DNA from: Verrucomicrobiia bacterium
Lineage (GTDB): Bacteria; Verrucomicrobiota; Verrucomicrobiia; Limisphaerales; JAEYXS01
DNA: 64,000 bases
NCBI GenBank assembly: GCA_036405135.1
Contig: DASWYF010000020.1
Span: 354,000-417,999, forward strand
Reading direction: 5' to 3'
The notes under the pieces were generated by a model. That model had not been told where the DNA came from and did no database searches. It saw only the letters and a list, made by a program, of their open reading frames with translations. Made by a program: the position numbers and the translations under genes. The first letter of the stretch is position 1, and each line of letters opens with the position of its first letter. Shown here in pieces: positions 41,394-50,990 of this stretch.

Positions 41394-44198
41394 ATGAAAA
41401 CGTACGCTCTCAAACCGAACCGCACGCTCTGCGGTCTGCTCGCTGTGGTTCTCGGTGCGAGTGCTGCTGTTTCCTTGGCGCAAACTAATACCAAGCAAGC
41501 TCCCAAGGCAAGGGGGCTGACAGACGAGCAGCGGATGGATGGGCTCTATCGTCTACTGGATACGAATCGTGACAACAAGCTTAGCCGTCAGGAGTTCAGC
41601 AAGCTCGCTGAATATTCTCCGCGCCTGAAGGGCAATGCTGATGCCAGTGATTATCTTTTCATGCAGCTCGACAAGAGCGGTGATGACAAGCTGTCACTCG
41701 AAGAGTATCGCGGCCTTGTCGATATCCAGCGTGCCGCGCGTCTGCAAGGTACTCCACCACCCGAACCGGCTCCTGCTCCGAAAGCTGCGGCTAAACCGGC
41801 AATGACGGAGCGTGCGCCCACGAGCGAAGAACTCGCATTCTTCGAGAACAAGATTCGTCCCGTATTGGTGGGCAAATGTTACGAGTGCCATTCGGCTGAA
41901 GCGGAGAAGGTGAAAGGTGGACTCGCACTGGATACACGTGAAGGCTTGCGTAATGGCGGTGACACAGGTCATGGCGTCATCCCCGGCGATATCGAGGGCA
42001 GCTTGCTCATCAAAGCACTCCGTTACACGGATTCCGATCTGCAGATGCCGCCGAAGAAACAGGGCAGCAAACTCGCGCCAGAAATCATCGCGGATTTCGA
42101 GAAGTGGGTGAAGATGGGCGCACCCGATCCGCGCGATGGCAAGGCGAAGCTCGCCAAGGGAATAGATCTGGAAAAGGGCAAGGAGCATTGGGCTTTTCAG
42201 CTTCCGAAGAAAATAGCGGCTCCAGCGGTGAAAGACACCGCTTGGGTACACAATGACATTGATAAATATGTCCGCACGGAGCTCGATAAAAAGGGGCTCA
42301 TCCCTGTCGGTGATGCGGACAAGGTCACGTTGCTGCGCCGGGTTTATATCGATCTCATCGGCATTCCGCCCACGCCGGAACAAGTGACTGCGTTCGAGCA
42401 GGACAAGGATCCGAAGGCGTTTGAGAAGGTCGTGGACAAGCTGCTCGCCTCACCGCAATTCGGTGAGCGTTGGGGGCGTCATTGGTTGGATGTGGCGCGT
42501 TATGCGGAATCGAGCGGCAAAGAATTGAACGTGGTATATCCGCACGCTTGGCGTTATCGCGATTGGGTCATCCAATCGTTCAATGAAGACAAGCCTTACG
42601 ATCAATTCCTGAAAGAGCAGCTCGCGGGCGACTTGCTCCCGGCGAAGAACGAGACAGACAAGGCGAATAAACTCATCGCCACGGGTTATCTGGCCATTGG
42701 GCCGAAATCGCATAATTCCCGCGATTTCCGCCAGTTCCAATTGGACGTCGCGGATGAGCAGATCGATGCCGTGACGCAAGGGATGCTGGGCATGACGGTC
42801 GCGTGTGCGCGTTGTCACGATCACAAGTTCGATCCGGTACCGCAGACTGATTACTACGCGCTCGCGGGCATATTCATGAGCACGGAGACTCGTTTCGGCA
42901 CGCCGCGTTTCATCCAAAACAACCAATCCACGCCGCTCAACACGTTGCCGGCAGGAGCAAAGGTTACTGAAGCTCCATCCATGCCGGCGCAGCAAATCAC
43001 GACGATGCAACGGCAGCTCGCCACGGCGAAGAGCGAATTGGAAGAGGTGCGCGGAAGCAATGATCGCGCGATGTTCACGGACCCGAGATTCATCCGCAAT
43101 ACCAGCCAGATCGGTATCCTGGAGAAGTTGCTCGGACGTTATGACAGCGAAGGCAAAGCGAACGTCGCGCTGGCCATGGGCGTGCAAGACAAGGGCACGC
43201 CGCGTGATATCGCTCTGCTCGCGCGCGGTGAACTGGACAAGCCGCAGGAAGTCGTGCCGCGTGGTTTCGTGCAGATCGTGAGCAGCACGAAAGAGCAACC
43301 GGCCAAGATCAATAAAGGCAGTGGCCGCCTCGAACTCGCAGAATGGATCGCCTCGCCAGAAAATCCGATGACGGCACGGGTGATGGCGAATCGCGTTTGG
43401 GTGAATCTCTTTGGGCAAGGCATCGTGGCCTCGCCGGATAATTTCGGCACGACTGGCCAGAAGCCTTCCAATCAAGCGTTGCTCGATCATCTGGCGATCT
43501 CGTTCGTAGAGAATGGTTGGTCAGTAAAACAGCTCGTGAAGCAAGTGGTGATGAGCCACACGTATCAGCTCAGCTCGGAATATTCCTCGCACAATTACAG
43601 CATCGATCCGGACAACACCGCGCACTGGCGCATGAGCAAGCGTCGCATGGATGCGGAGGCGTTGCGTGATTCCATGCTAGCCACTGCGGGCGTTCTGGAT
43701 CTGAAGCCGTATCGCGGGTCGGTGGCGGCGAATGCGGAAGGGCCTACGCAGCAGATGCTGCGCTTCGGTGGTTTTCAACGGGATAATAATTCGCGTTCGG
43801 TCTATCTGCCAATCTTGCGCGACATGGTGCCGGAATCGCTCTCGGTCTTCGACTTTGCCGAGACGAGCCTGGTGACGGGTGATCGTGAAGAGACGACGGT
43901 GCCTTCGCAGGCGCTCTATCTGATGAACAGCGCGACGGTGTATAAGCTCGCGCAGTCGATGGCGGACCGCCTGTATGCGAGCGGGGCGAAAGGTTCGGAG
44001 CTGGGACAAAAAGGATTCGAACTCGCTTTCAGCCGTCGTGCCACGGCTCAGGAAGTGGCGGCGATCAACAAGTTCTTCGAGAAGTTCTACGCGGCTGAGG
44101 AGAAGAACTTCGCCAATCGTGATCAATTGCGCTGGGCCGCGTTGACAGCTTATTGCCAGGCGCTGTTGGGTAGCGCGGAATTTCGCATCGTGAACTGA
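41394..44198 (+). CDS. PSD1-type protein with EF-hands, cytochrome motif, DUF1549 and DUF1553
   Basis: The 934-residue exported protein has a signal peptide (LLAVVLGASAAVSLAQ) and two EF-hand loops, DTNRDNKLSRQE (residues 56-67) and DKSGDDKLSLEE (93-104). A PSCyt1 domain follows with the haem motif GKCYECHS (Cys162, Cys165, His166) and MPPKK. DUF1549 follows (RVYIDLIGIPPTPEQV; GQHWLDVARYAESSG-like text [26 protein letters not shown]), then a coiled coil and DUF1553 (ANRVWVNLFGQGIVASPDNF). The protein is presumably periplasmic. The DUF1501 gene begins 11 bp downstream, the standard pair. The exact role is unknown; links to polysaccharide degradation are family-level speculation. Confidence 0.95.
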   Translation: MKTYALKPNRTLCGLLAVVLGASAAVSLAQTNTKQAPKARGLTDEQRMDGLYRLLDTNRDNKLSRQEFSKLAEYSPRLKGNADASDYLFMQLDKSGDDKLSLEEYRGLVDIQRAARLQGTPPPEPAPAPKAAAKPAMTERAPTSEELAFFENKIRPVLVGKCYECHSAEAEKVKGGLALDTREGLRNGGDTGHGVIPGDIEGSLLIKALRYTDSDLQMPPKKQGSKLAPEIIADFEKWVKMGAPDPRDGKAKLAKGIDLEKGKEHWAFQLPKKIAAPAVKDTAWVHNDIDKYVRTELDKKGLIPVGDADKVTLLRRVYIDLIGIPPTPEQVTAFEQDKDPKAFEKVVDKLLASPQFGERWGRHWLDVARYAESSGKELNVVYPHAWRYRDWVIQSFNEDKPYDQFLKEQLAGDLLPAKNETDKANKLIATGYLAIGPKSHNSRDFRQFQLDVADEQIDAVTQGMLGMTVACARCHDHKFDPVPQTDYYALAGIFMSTETRFGTPRFIQNNQSTPLNTLPAGAKVTEAPSMPAQQITTMQRQLATAKSELEEVRGSNDRAMFTDPRFIRNTSQIGILEKLLGRYDSEGKANVALAMGVQDKGTPRDIALLARGELDKPQEVVPRGFVQIVSSTKEQPAKINKGSGRLELAEWIASPENPMTARVMANRVWVNLFGQGIVASPDNFGTTGQKPSNQALLDHLAISFVENGWSVKQLVKQVVMSHTYQLSSEYSSHNYSIDPDNTAHWRMSKRRMDAEALRDSMLATAGVLDLKPYRGSVAANAEGPTQQMLRFGGFQRDNNSRSVYLPILRDMVPESLSVFDFAETSLVTGDREETTVPSQALYLMNSATVYKLAQSMADRLYASGAKGSELGQKGFELAFSRRATAQEVAAINKFFEKFYAAEEKNFANRDQLRWAALTAYCQALLGSAEFRIVN

Positions 44199-44209
44199 GT
44201 GAGGACATC

Positions 44210-45640
44210 ATGAACACCAATACTTCTGCCAATACGGGTTGGAACTTCTCGCGCCGCGCGATGCTGAAAGGCTTGTGGTCGGGCTTCGGCTACATGGCGT
44301 TCGCCGGGCTCACGGCCAAGGCGGCGGATGCAGCGATGAAAGCGGGGCCGCTTGATCCGAAGCAGCCGCACTTCAAACCCACGGCCAAGCATGTGATCTT
44401 CCTGTGCATGAGCGGCGGGCCATCGCACGTGGACACGTTTGATTACAAACCGTTCCTGCAACAAAACGATGGCAAGACGGTGAAAGCGCCGGGGCGTGGT
44501 GGTCAGGCGAAGCTGCTGGCGTCACCATGGAAATTCTCCCAGCACGGCAAGAGCGGATTATGGATCTCAGAACTGTTTCCGGAAACGGCGAAGCATGCGG
44601 ATGACATGTGCCTCATCCGATCCATGCAGACGGATCTGCCCGCACACCCGCAGGCGTTCATGCAGATGCACACGGGGAGTTTTCAGTTCGTGCGGCCTTC
44701 ACTGGGTGCGTGGACGCTCTACGGGCTGGGCACAGAGAATGAGAATCTGCCGGGCTTCATCACGTTGAATCCGCCGCTGAACAATGGTGGGGCGCAGAAT
44801 TACGGCAGTTCGTTTTTACCAGCGATCTATCAGGGCACACGCATCGGAGCGGAAGGTCCGCGACTAGGCGCTCAACGGAGTGGCTTGGAGATGGAATCGA
44901 AAGTGGCGAACATCTCGAACAGCAAGCTCTCGAATGGCGGGCAGCGAGCGCAACTGGATTTCATCCAATCGCTGAACCGCGAACGGCTCGCGAAGGATCA
45001 GGTGAATCCGCAGGTGGAAGGTGTGATCGAATCTTACGAGCTCGCCTTCCGCATGCAGAGCGAAGTGCCGCAGGTGATGGACCTGAGCAAAGAAACAGAA
45101 GCGACCAAGAAGATGTATGGCATCGGCGAGGGCGATACGGATCGCTTTGGCAAACAATGCTTGCTGGCGCGGCGTATGGTGGAGGCGGGTGTGCGTTTCG
45201 TGGAGGTGGGTTCCGGCGGGTGGGATCAGCATCGCGACTTGAAGAATGATCACGCGCAGAATGCGGGTAGCGTGGACAAGGCGATTGCGGCGTTGCTCAC
45301 GGACTTGAAGCAGCGTGGGTTATTGAAAGATACGCTGGTGATCTGGGGCGGCGAGTTCGGTCGCACGCCGTTCGCGCAGAACAATGACGGGCGCGATCAT
45401 AACAACAAGGGTTTCACGATCTGGATGGCCGGTGGCGGTGCGAAGGCTGGTTTCTCCTACGGTCAGACGGATGAATACGGTGCGGAGGCGGTGGAGAACA
45501 AGGTGCATATCCATGATTTCCACGCGACGATCCTGCACATGCTGGGGCTGGATCACGAGAAGCTGACGTATCGGTATGCGGGGCGGGATTTCCGGCTGAC
45601 GGATGTGAAGGGGGATGTGGTAAAGGGGATATTAAGTTGA
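44210..45640 (+). CDS. DUF1501 protein (Tat-exported sulfatase-fold family)
   Basis: The 476-residue protein has a twin-arginine signal (NFSRRAMLKG, Arg15-Arg16, then GFGYMAFAGLTAKA). It then has the DUF1501 pattern [73 protein letters not shown] and HIHDFHATILHMLGLDHEKL (exactly 20 residues), ending in FRLTDVKGDVVKGILS. The fold resembles alkaline phosphatase/sulfatase, but the usual nucleophile is not evident. It pairs with the upstream PSD1 protein (11-bp spacing), as seen across planctomycetes and verrucomicrobia. Tat export implies folding, perhaps with a cofactor, before transport. Confidence 0.95.
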   Translation: MNTNTSANTGWNFSRRAMLKGLWSGFGYMAFAGLTAKAADAAMKAGPLDPKQPHFKPTAKHVIFLCMSGGPSHVDTFDYKPFLQQNDGKTVKAPGRGGQAKLLASPWKFSQHGKSGLWISELFPETAKHADDMCLIRSMQTDLPAHPQAFMQMHTGSFQFVRPSLGAWTLYGLGTENENLPGFITLNPPLNNGGAQNYGSSFLPAIYQGTRIGAEGPRLGAQRSGLEMESKVANISNSKLSNGGQRAQLDFIQSLNRERLAKDQVNPQVEGVIESYELAFRMQSEVPQVMDLSKETEATKKMYGIGEGDTDRFGKQCLLARRMVEAGVRFVEVGSGGWDQHRDLKNDHAQNAGSVDKAIAALLTDLKQRGLLKDTLVIWGGEFGRTPFAQNNDGRDHNNKGFTIWMAGGGAKAGFSYGQTDEYGAEAVENKVHIHDFHATILHMLGLDHEKLTYRYAGRDFRLTDVKGDVVKGILS

Positions 45641-45745
45641 GGGGAAATATCGAACGTCCAACTCCCAACTTCGAACATCGAGAGATCTGAAAATGAAGAA
45701 TGGAGAATTAGGAGTGTAGAAACAGGGGCACCCCTCATCCTCAAT

Positions 45746-45770
45746 CCTTCTCACCTCGAATGGGAGAAGG
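45746..45770. terminator. Possible terminator hairpin between convergent genes
   Basis: CCTTCTC (45746-45752) pairs with GAGAAGG (45764-45770) around an 11-nt loop, between the stop of the DUF1501 gene (45640) and the end of the minus-strand gene (45796). It belongs to the same repeat family as 37357-37394 and 49515-49539. There is no strong T-tract. Confidence 0.5.
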
Positions 45771-45795
45771 AAGATAGCTTCATACACTTCAATTC

Positions 45796-46641
45796 TTAAC
45801 GGGCGGCTTTGGTGATGGGGGCGGGGTCGGACAGTTTGAATTCGTCGGCGGATTCTTGGGCTTTGAAACGGATGGGGGAAAAGAGTTTGCGGCCTTCGAC
45901 TTTCAGGGAGCCGAGTTGATTATACCACGCGCCATAGGGTGAACGGGAGCGGTTCAGTTCGAGGTCGAAGATATCAAGGGCGCCGATGAAGCCGCCGAGG
46001 AGTTTCACGCGGTCGGAAAGATGCAGATCAGCACGGGCCACTTCGAAATCTTCGCAGTCCACCCAGACCATGCCGGAGAGCTTGTTCAGCACGCGGTCCT
46101 GCATCTTGTCGATGGGCAGGTCATCGCTGCGCGGGGCGAAGGAGAGGATGTAGGAGGCTCGACCATTCAGTTCTTCAACACCTTTGAAACGGAAGTTATA
46201 GCGGCTGATGAGTTCTTTAGAGACGAGCACTTCATACTCCGGTGTGTCTTTCTTTTCATCGAAACGTTGGGCGCGTTTTTTGTCGCGTTCTTCCTCTTCC
46301 TTCAACGCTTTGCCGGTGAGTTGCTTGCCGTTCACGAGCAGGAGCTTGGCGCGAGGCATACCGCCGATGAGTTTCACATCGTAATACTTCTCCTTGCGCT
46401 CTTTCACCACGCCTTTGCTGTCCAGTTCCTCGATGATGGTGGTCTGCTTGTAGTTATAGATGGTCTGGCGCTGGGTGGAGACGATCTGGTAGCGGGCGAT
46501 GACGTTGCTGAGGATGGTGTCGATGGACGGCTGGACGACGTTTGTCCTGGCCGGAGATTGGGCAAAGAGCGGAAAGATCTGCAGAAAAGTGCAAATCATC
46601 AAAAAAAATCGTAAACAAATGTGCATTCGCATACTAAGCAT
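45796..46641 (-). CDS. Exported protein, LolA-like shape, function unknown
   Basis: The 281-residue protein has a signal peptide (HICLRFFLMICTFLQIFPLF, cleaved near AQS). After it come a helix (IDTILSNVIARYQIVSTQRQ) and a series of beta strands (NYKQTTIIEELDSKG, YEVLVSKELISRYNFRF, ASYILSFAPRSD, GMVWVDCEDFEVARADL). The half-barrel of extended strands with W-x-D-x-x-x-F-E resembles outer-membrane lipoprotein-sorting (LolA-like) proteins. This is a weak structural guess. Three ATGs (46641, 46632, 46626) are possible; the last begins right at the signal. The gene lies 11 bp downstream of an AT-rich membrane-protein gene on the same strand. Confidence 0.75.
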   Translation of the reverse strand: MLSMRMHICLRFFLMICTFLQIFPLFAQSPARTNVVQPSIDTILSNVIARYQIVSTQRQTIYNYKQTTIIEELDSKGVVKERKEKYYDVKLIGGMPRAKLLLVNGKQLTGKALKEEEERDKKRAQRFDEKKDTPEYEVLVSKELISRYNFRFKGVEELNGRASYILSFAPRSDDLPIDKMQDRVLNKLSGMVWVDCEDFEVARADLHLSDRVKLLGGFIGALDIFDLELNRSRSPYGAWYNQLGSLKVEGRKLFSPIRFKAQESADEFKLSDPAPITKAAR

Positions 46642-46652
46642 ACGCTACATAC

Positions 46653-47960
46653 TCATTTATCCAAAGTCTCCGAAAACAATTCAAGTGATTCCATTGATCT
46701 CTGACACTGATTGACAACGACCAAGAAGTCATCTATCTCCTTCTCCGTAACACTCAAGGCGTCATCAAGTTGACTAAGCAAAACATAAAGCTCAGACTGC
46801 ACATTGTTATTGCAAGCTGCGGTTAGTTTCATCTTTTGAGCAAATTTCCTGTATCTCTCTTTAAACGCTCGAAACATTTGCCTAGTCTCGTTTGAGCTAG
46901 CAAGCACCCTATCAACTGACGGATCCTCCTTGAACTTCGAAAAACGGGCTTTGAATTCACGGATTCGCTCCCCAGTCATTTCTTGACCAATATAATCACC
47001 TTCGATCCTCTTGGAATCCTTGAGCGTCTCCAAAAGAGCCACCCTATTCTCCTTGGTTTTAATGGACATTGCATTCAAAGCTGAAAGAAGGGCTTGCAAA
47101 TCATCTTGGAAAATCTCTGAAAGACGCAACCCATTTAAAGTAATTTCCATTTGTTTCACAGCCTCTAAGCAAGTGATTTTTCCAAAAAATAAATTACGTC
47201 GAATAGAGTACAATGCCTGATACAATGGTGGCGTTTTGCTGTGAGATATAATCAGTCGAGAAATCTCAATACTTGCAGCAAGCAACAGAGCCAACTTGAA
47301 GCTAGGTATAGCAGAATCAGGTGTCCACGGAAGATTTGTGTATTCAAAAATACAGGCAATTGGAATGGAAAGAAATAAATAATTAAATACATATCCTTTC
47401 GACTCTTTCACATCTGAGGAGTTTGTTTGCAAATTAATATCATCAAGCAAGACAAGAAGTATCGCGCAAATCCAAAGCACTATCATTACCAACGAATATA
47501 CGTGAAAAAATAACGGGACTGCAGTGCTTGTCGAATAGCCGAAATAAACACCCAGCCCATAGAGCATTAGTGCACGGAGAAAGGAGAAATAGAAAAACTG
47601 TCTTCGATGCTCGATAAAGCGCGTTGGACGAAATCTAGCTTCGCTGCTTCGATTGAAACTACTGTTAGAGCCACTGAAAACCAGCAAACCGAGATCGGCC
47701 AAAATCAGCATGCATATCAAATAATAGAACGAACTCAGTAGATTGAACTTGTCCTCCCCGATTTCGCCTAGCATCAACCAGCAAACACTGGCTAAGGCTG
47801 CCACCAATCCCCACATGTTCCAGCCAGCTTTGGAGCTTGTAGTCTCGATGGTTGCCAGCTCAACGTCTAAGGCACCCAAAACATCATCTTTTGTCGGCTG
47901 ACTACCAGACGAGAGTGTTTGATCTTCGCTTGAAGCATTCGGACTTTCTGGTAGCGACAT
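46653..47960 (-). CDS. AT-rich six-helix membrane protein with helical cytoplasmic domain, unknown
   Basis: No family is recognised. The 435-residue protein has an acidic, Ser-rich N-terminal region of about 45 residues and about six membrane helices (residues 48-240, e.g. MWGLVAALASVCWLML and FFHVYSLVMIVLWICAILLV). A charged, all-helical C-terminal half follows (about 200 residues) with ENRVALLETLKDSKRIEGDY and a coiled-coil end (SELYVLLSQLDDALSVTEKE). Base composition is clearly more AT-rich than the neighbours, with codons such as AAA, ATA and TCT, so recent acquisition is likely. It is divergent from the M20 peptidase. A sensor or defence-like membrane role is conceivable but cannot be shown. 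Confidence 0.8.
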   Translation of the reverse strand: MSLPESPNASSEDQTLSSGSQPTKDDVLGALDVELATIETTSSKAGWNMWGLVAALASVCWLMLGEIGEDKFNLLSSFYYLICMLILADLGLLVFSGSNSSFNRSSEARFRPTRFIEHRRQFFYFSFLRALMLYGLGVYFGYSTSTAVPLFFHVYSLVMIVLWICAILLVLLDDINLQTNSSDVKESKGYVFNYLFLSIPIACIFEYTNLPWTPDSAIPSFKLALLLAASIEISRLIISHSKTPPLYQALYSIRRNLFFGKITCLEAVKQMEITLNGLRLSEIFQDDLQALLSALNAMSIKTKENRVALLETLKDSKRIEGDYIGQEMTGERIREFKARFSKFKEDPSVDRVLASSNETRQMFRAFKERYRKFAQKMKLTAACNNNVQSELYVLLSQLDDALSVTEKEIDDFLVVVNQCQRSMESLELFSETLDK

Positions 47961-48136
47961 AATAGTATTTTGCTTTTAAGCCCAGTTCTTTCGAGAGCAT
48001 ATCATAGGGTATAGATAACTTTTGGCTCTATTGCTGAAAAGTGAAATTTGCCCTAATTTGGACACTTTACTAAGTGCATTTGAATTGGCTTCTAACGAAT
48101 TATGGGTTAACTGTGGGTGACAAAACCCTGTTATCT

Positions 48137-49477
48137 ATGAACACCCGTTTTGCTTTGTTGCTGGCTCTGGGACTCACGCTGACGCTGCAAGGGCTTCAGG
48201 CGCAGCCTGCTGCGGATTTGAAACAGAAGGTGACGACGAAGGTTGCGGCGGAAACGGCGGACTTGGTGAAGCTTTATCAGCATCTGCATGCAAATCCGGA
48301 GTTGTCATTCCAAGAGGAGAAGACCGCGCAGAGAATCGCGGAGGAGTTGAAGAAGGCGGGCTTCGAGGTGACGACCAAAGTGGGCGGGCATGGCGTGGTG
48401 GGTGTGCTGAAGAATGGCAGCGGGCCGACGCTCATGCTCCGCACGGACTTGGATGCCTTGCCGGTGCCGGAACAAACGGGTCTGCCGTATGCGAGCAAGG
48501 TGAAGACGGTCGATCCCGATGGCAAAGAGGTGCCGGTGATGCATGCGTGTGGGCATGATGTGCATATGACTTCCTTCATCGGCACAGCACGGGTGATGAG
48601 CGCATTGAAAGATCAGTGGAAGGGGACGCTGGTGGTCATCGGCCAGCCCGCTGAGGAGAAAGGCGGTGGTGCGCGAGCGATGTTGAAGGATGGTCTTTTC
48701 AAACGCTTCCCGAAGCCGGAGAAGGTCGTGGCGTTGCACGTCGCTTCCGACATGGCGGTGGGCACGGTGGGTTATGTGCCGGGCTTTGCGCTGGCGAATG
48801 TGGATTCTGTGGACATCACGATCCGTGGTGTGGGCGGGCATGGAGCTTACCCGCACGGGGCGAAAGATCCCATTGTGCTCGCGGCGCAGACGGTGATTGC
48901 CTTGCAAACAATCGTGAGCCGGGAGATTTCGCCGACGGAATCTGCGGTGGTCACGGTGGGTTCCATCCACGGCGGTACGAAGCATAACATCATCCCGGAT
49001 GAAGTGACGCTGCAACTGACGTTGCGCTCCTATACAGATCAGGTGCGCGCGCAGACGATCGCAGCGATCAAGCGCATCACGGAAAACTTGGCGAAGGCGG
49101 CGGGTGTGCCGGAGGACCGGATGCCGATCGTGAAGTTCAGCGATGAATATACGCCGGCTTGTTACAATGATCCGGCGCTTACGCGGCGTCTCGCGGGTGT
49201 GGTGGATCAGTGGCTCGGCAAGGGAGCGGCGATTGAGCGGCAGCCGGTGATGGGTGGGGAGGATTTCTCGGAGTATGGTCGCACGGAGGACAAGATACCG
49301 ATCAGCATGTTGTGGCTGGGTGTGGTGAATCCGGAGGTGGTGAAGAAATCCATGCAGGAGAAGAAGGCGTTGCCAACGATCCATTCGCCGTTCTTCGCAC
49401 CGGCGGCGGAGCCGAGCATCAAATCGGGCGTGACGGCGATGAGTGGGATGTTGTTGGATTTGTTTAATAATAAGTAG
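48137..49477 (+). CDS. Exported M20-family amidohydrolase/peptidase
   Basis: The 446-residue protein has a signal peptide (RFALLLALGLTLTLQGLQA) and the M20D amidohydrolase layout. Metal-site motifs are MHACGHDVHM and GQPAEEKGGGARAML, with a dimerisation domain (DITIRGVGGHGAYPHGAKDP) and a C-terminal VMGGEDFSEYGR. Homologues hydrolyse N-acyl amino acids, hippurate or indole-acetyl conjugates with two metal ions. The export signal is notable, since many M20D enzymes are cytosolic. The frame is open from 48074, but the ATG at 48137 starts the signal peptide. A repeat hairpin follows the gene. Confidence 0.94.
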   Translation: MNTRFALLLALGLTLTLQGLQAQPAADLKQKVTTKVAAETADLVKLYQHLHANPELSFQEEKTAQRIAEELKKAGFEVTTKVGGHGVVGVLKNGSGPTLMLRTDLDALPVPEQTGLPYASKVKTVDPDGKEVPVMHACGHDVHMTSFIGTARVMSALKDQWKGTLVVIGQPAEEKGGGARAMLKDGLFKRFPKPEKVVALHVASDMAVGTVGYVPGFALANVDSVDITIRGVGGHGAYPHGAKDPIVLAAQTVIALQTIVSREISPTESAVVTVGSIHGGTKHNIIPDEVTLQLTLRSYTDQVRAQTIAAIKRITENLAKAAGVPEDRMPIVKFSDEYTPACYNDPALTRRLAGVVDQWLGKGAAIERQPVMGGEDFSEYGRTEDKIPISMLWLGVVNPEVVKKSMQEKKALPTIHSPFFAPAAEPSIKSGVTAMSGMLLDLFNNK

Positions 49478-49514
49478 CGTAAGCGGCGGTGCTACGACTC
49501 ACCCCTCACCCCTG

Positions 49515-49539
49515 CCCTCTCCCCGTTGAGGGGAGAGGG
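49515..49539. terminator. Strong hairpin after the M20 gene (CCCTCTCC repeat family)
   Basis: CCCTCTCCCC (49515-49524) pairs perfectly with GGGGAGAGGG (49530-49539) around GTTGA. It lies 37 bp past the stop codon. The downstream sequence is GAGCATTTGC, so no clean T-tract follows. The sequence type recurs in the window (37357, 45746). Confidence 0.6.
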
Positions 49540-49655
49540 AGAGCATTTGCTAGCGCCTGAGGTTTTTGAACATTTCGGGGTTGCCCTAGTTATGTCAGTG
49601 ATCGTTTGAATCTACTTCTCGTTTTTAGCGTCTGTCTGCATACTGAATCTATTCC

Positions 49656-50990
49656 ATGAAACGTATTTCTCTTTTATTGGTTGCGAGTGTGTTTTGCCTG
49701 GGGTTGTCGCCGATCAAGCCGGTCAGTGCGACGGCGGTGAAGGTCACGGGGGATTGGGAGATCGAGGTGACGCCGCCGGATAATGTGAAGATCAAGCCGA
49801 CCGCGATCAAGGTGGAGCCGAACACGCTCTTCACGGTGAAGGCGCAGAAGTATGCGTCTCTGCCGGTGTATAAGACGACGGGTGGTGGCTGGGCGCGGGG
49901 TGTGCAACTGACGCCGCTGAAAGCGCAGGAGACGACGACTCCGTTCCTCTTAGTGACGAACAGCTTTGTGCTGCGTGCGGGCGCGGAAGAGTCCTCGGAG
50001 ACATTCGTGCGGGGGAAGGATTATGAGATCGACCTGGTTTGGGGAACGATCGGGCGGTTGACGAATGGGGTGATCAAGGATGGGCAGGCGGTTTATGCGA
50101 GTTATCAGCACAGTCTTTTGCGCTTGGATGCGGTGGTGCTGACGGGTGGAAACAAGATCGAGTATCGCGCGGGCAAACCGCTGGCGGCGGCGCCGTTGCC
50201 ACCGGAGTTGAAGAATGGGGAAAGCCGGTTGGCGAATGTGTGGTTGCCGGGTCATGTGACCAAACTTTCGGCGGACAATCTCTTTCCGATCTTGGAGAAC
50301 ACTTATCCGGAGGCCAAGAAAGCTTCACCGACGATCGCGGAGCAGCGCGTGCCAAAGGCTCTCAAGAAATTGCAGAGCGGCGAGCCGATCCGTATTCTCG
50401 CGTGGGGCGATAGCGTGACTGTGGGCACGTATGTGCCGGACTATCAGAAGAACCGTTGGCAGAACCAGTTCGTGACGCGTTTGCAGGAGCGTTTTCCAAA
50501 ATCGAAGATCGAGCTGATCACGGAGGCTTGGGGTGGTCGCAATACAAGCAGCTATCTCAATGAACCTCCGGGCAGTGAGCATAACTACAAGGAGAAGGTG
50601 CTGGCGGTGAAGCCCGACTTGATCGTGTCCGAGTTCGTGAATGATGCGGGGCTCACGGTGAAGCAGGTGGAGGAGCGGTATGGGAAATTGCTCGGAGATT
50701 TCAAAGAGATCGGTGCGGAGTGGATCATCCTCACGCCACATTACACGCGTCCGGATTGGATGGGGCTGAATCGTGAACGGGACATCGATGAGGATCCGCG
50801 CGCGTATGTGAAGGGGTTACGCGAGTTCACGGCGAAGAACAATGTGGCGCTGGCGGATGCGTCATTGCGCTATGGTCGCTTGTGGCGTCAGGGCATACCG
50901 CACAGCACGATCATGCTGAACTCGATCAATCACCCGGATGCGCGGGGGATGAAGCTGTTTGCGGATGCGTTGATGGAGTTGTTTCCGTGA
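49656..50990 (+). CDS. Exported SGNH/GDSL-type esterase
   Basis: The 444-residue protein has a signal peptide (LLLVASVFCLGLSPIKPVSA) and a beta-rich N-terminal domain of about 200 residues. An SGNH hydrolase domain follows, with block I in LAWGDSVTVGTY (Ser253), block II around EAWGGRNTSS, block III in SEFVNDAG (Asn) and block V NSINHPDARG (Asp428 is not needed; His426 is the likely catalytic residue with the neighbouring Asp). These enzymes deacylate carbohydrates or lipids outside the cell. The substrate is unknown. It stands alone, with a 178-bp upstream gap holding part of the repeat family. Confidence 0.9.
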   Translation: MKRISLLLVASVFCLGLSPIKPVSATAVKVTGDWEIEVTPPDNVKIKPTAIKVEPNTLFTVKAQKYASLPVYKTTGGGWARGVQLTPLKAQETTTPFLLVTNSFVLRAGAEESSETFVRGKDYEIDLVWGTIGRLTNGVIKDGQAVYASYQHSLLRLDAVVLTGGNKIEYRAGKPLAAAPLPPELKNGESRLANVWLPGHVTKLSADNLFPILENTYPEAKKASPTIAEQRVPKALKKLQSGEPIRILAWGDSVTVGTYVPDYQKNRWQNQFVTRLQERFPKSKIELITEAWGGRNTSSYLNEPPGSEHNYKEKVLAVKPDLIVSEFVNDAGLTVKQVEERYGKLLGDFKEIGAEWIILTPHYTRPDWMGLNRERDIDEDPRAYVKGLREFTAKNNVALADASLRYGRLWRQGIPHSTIMLNSINHPDARGMKLFADALMELFP

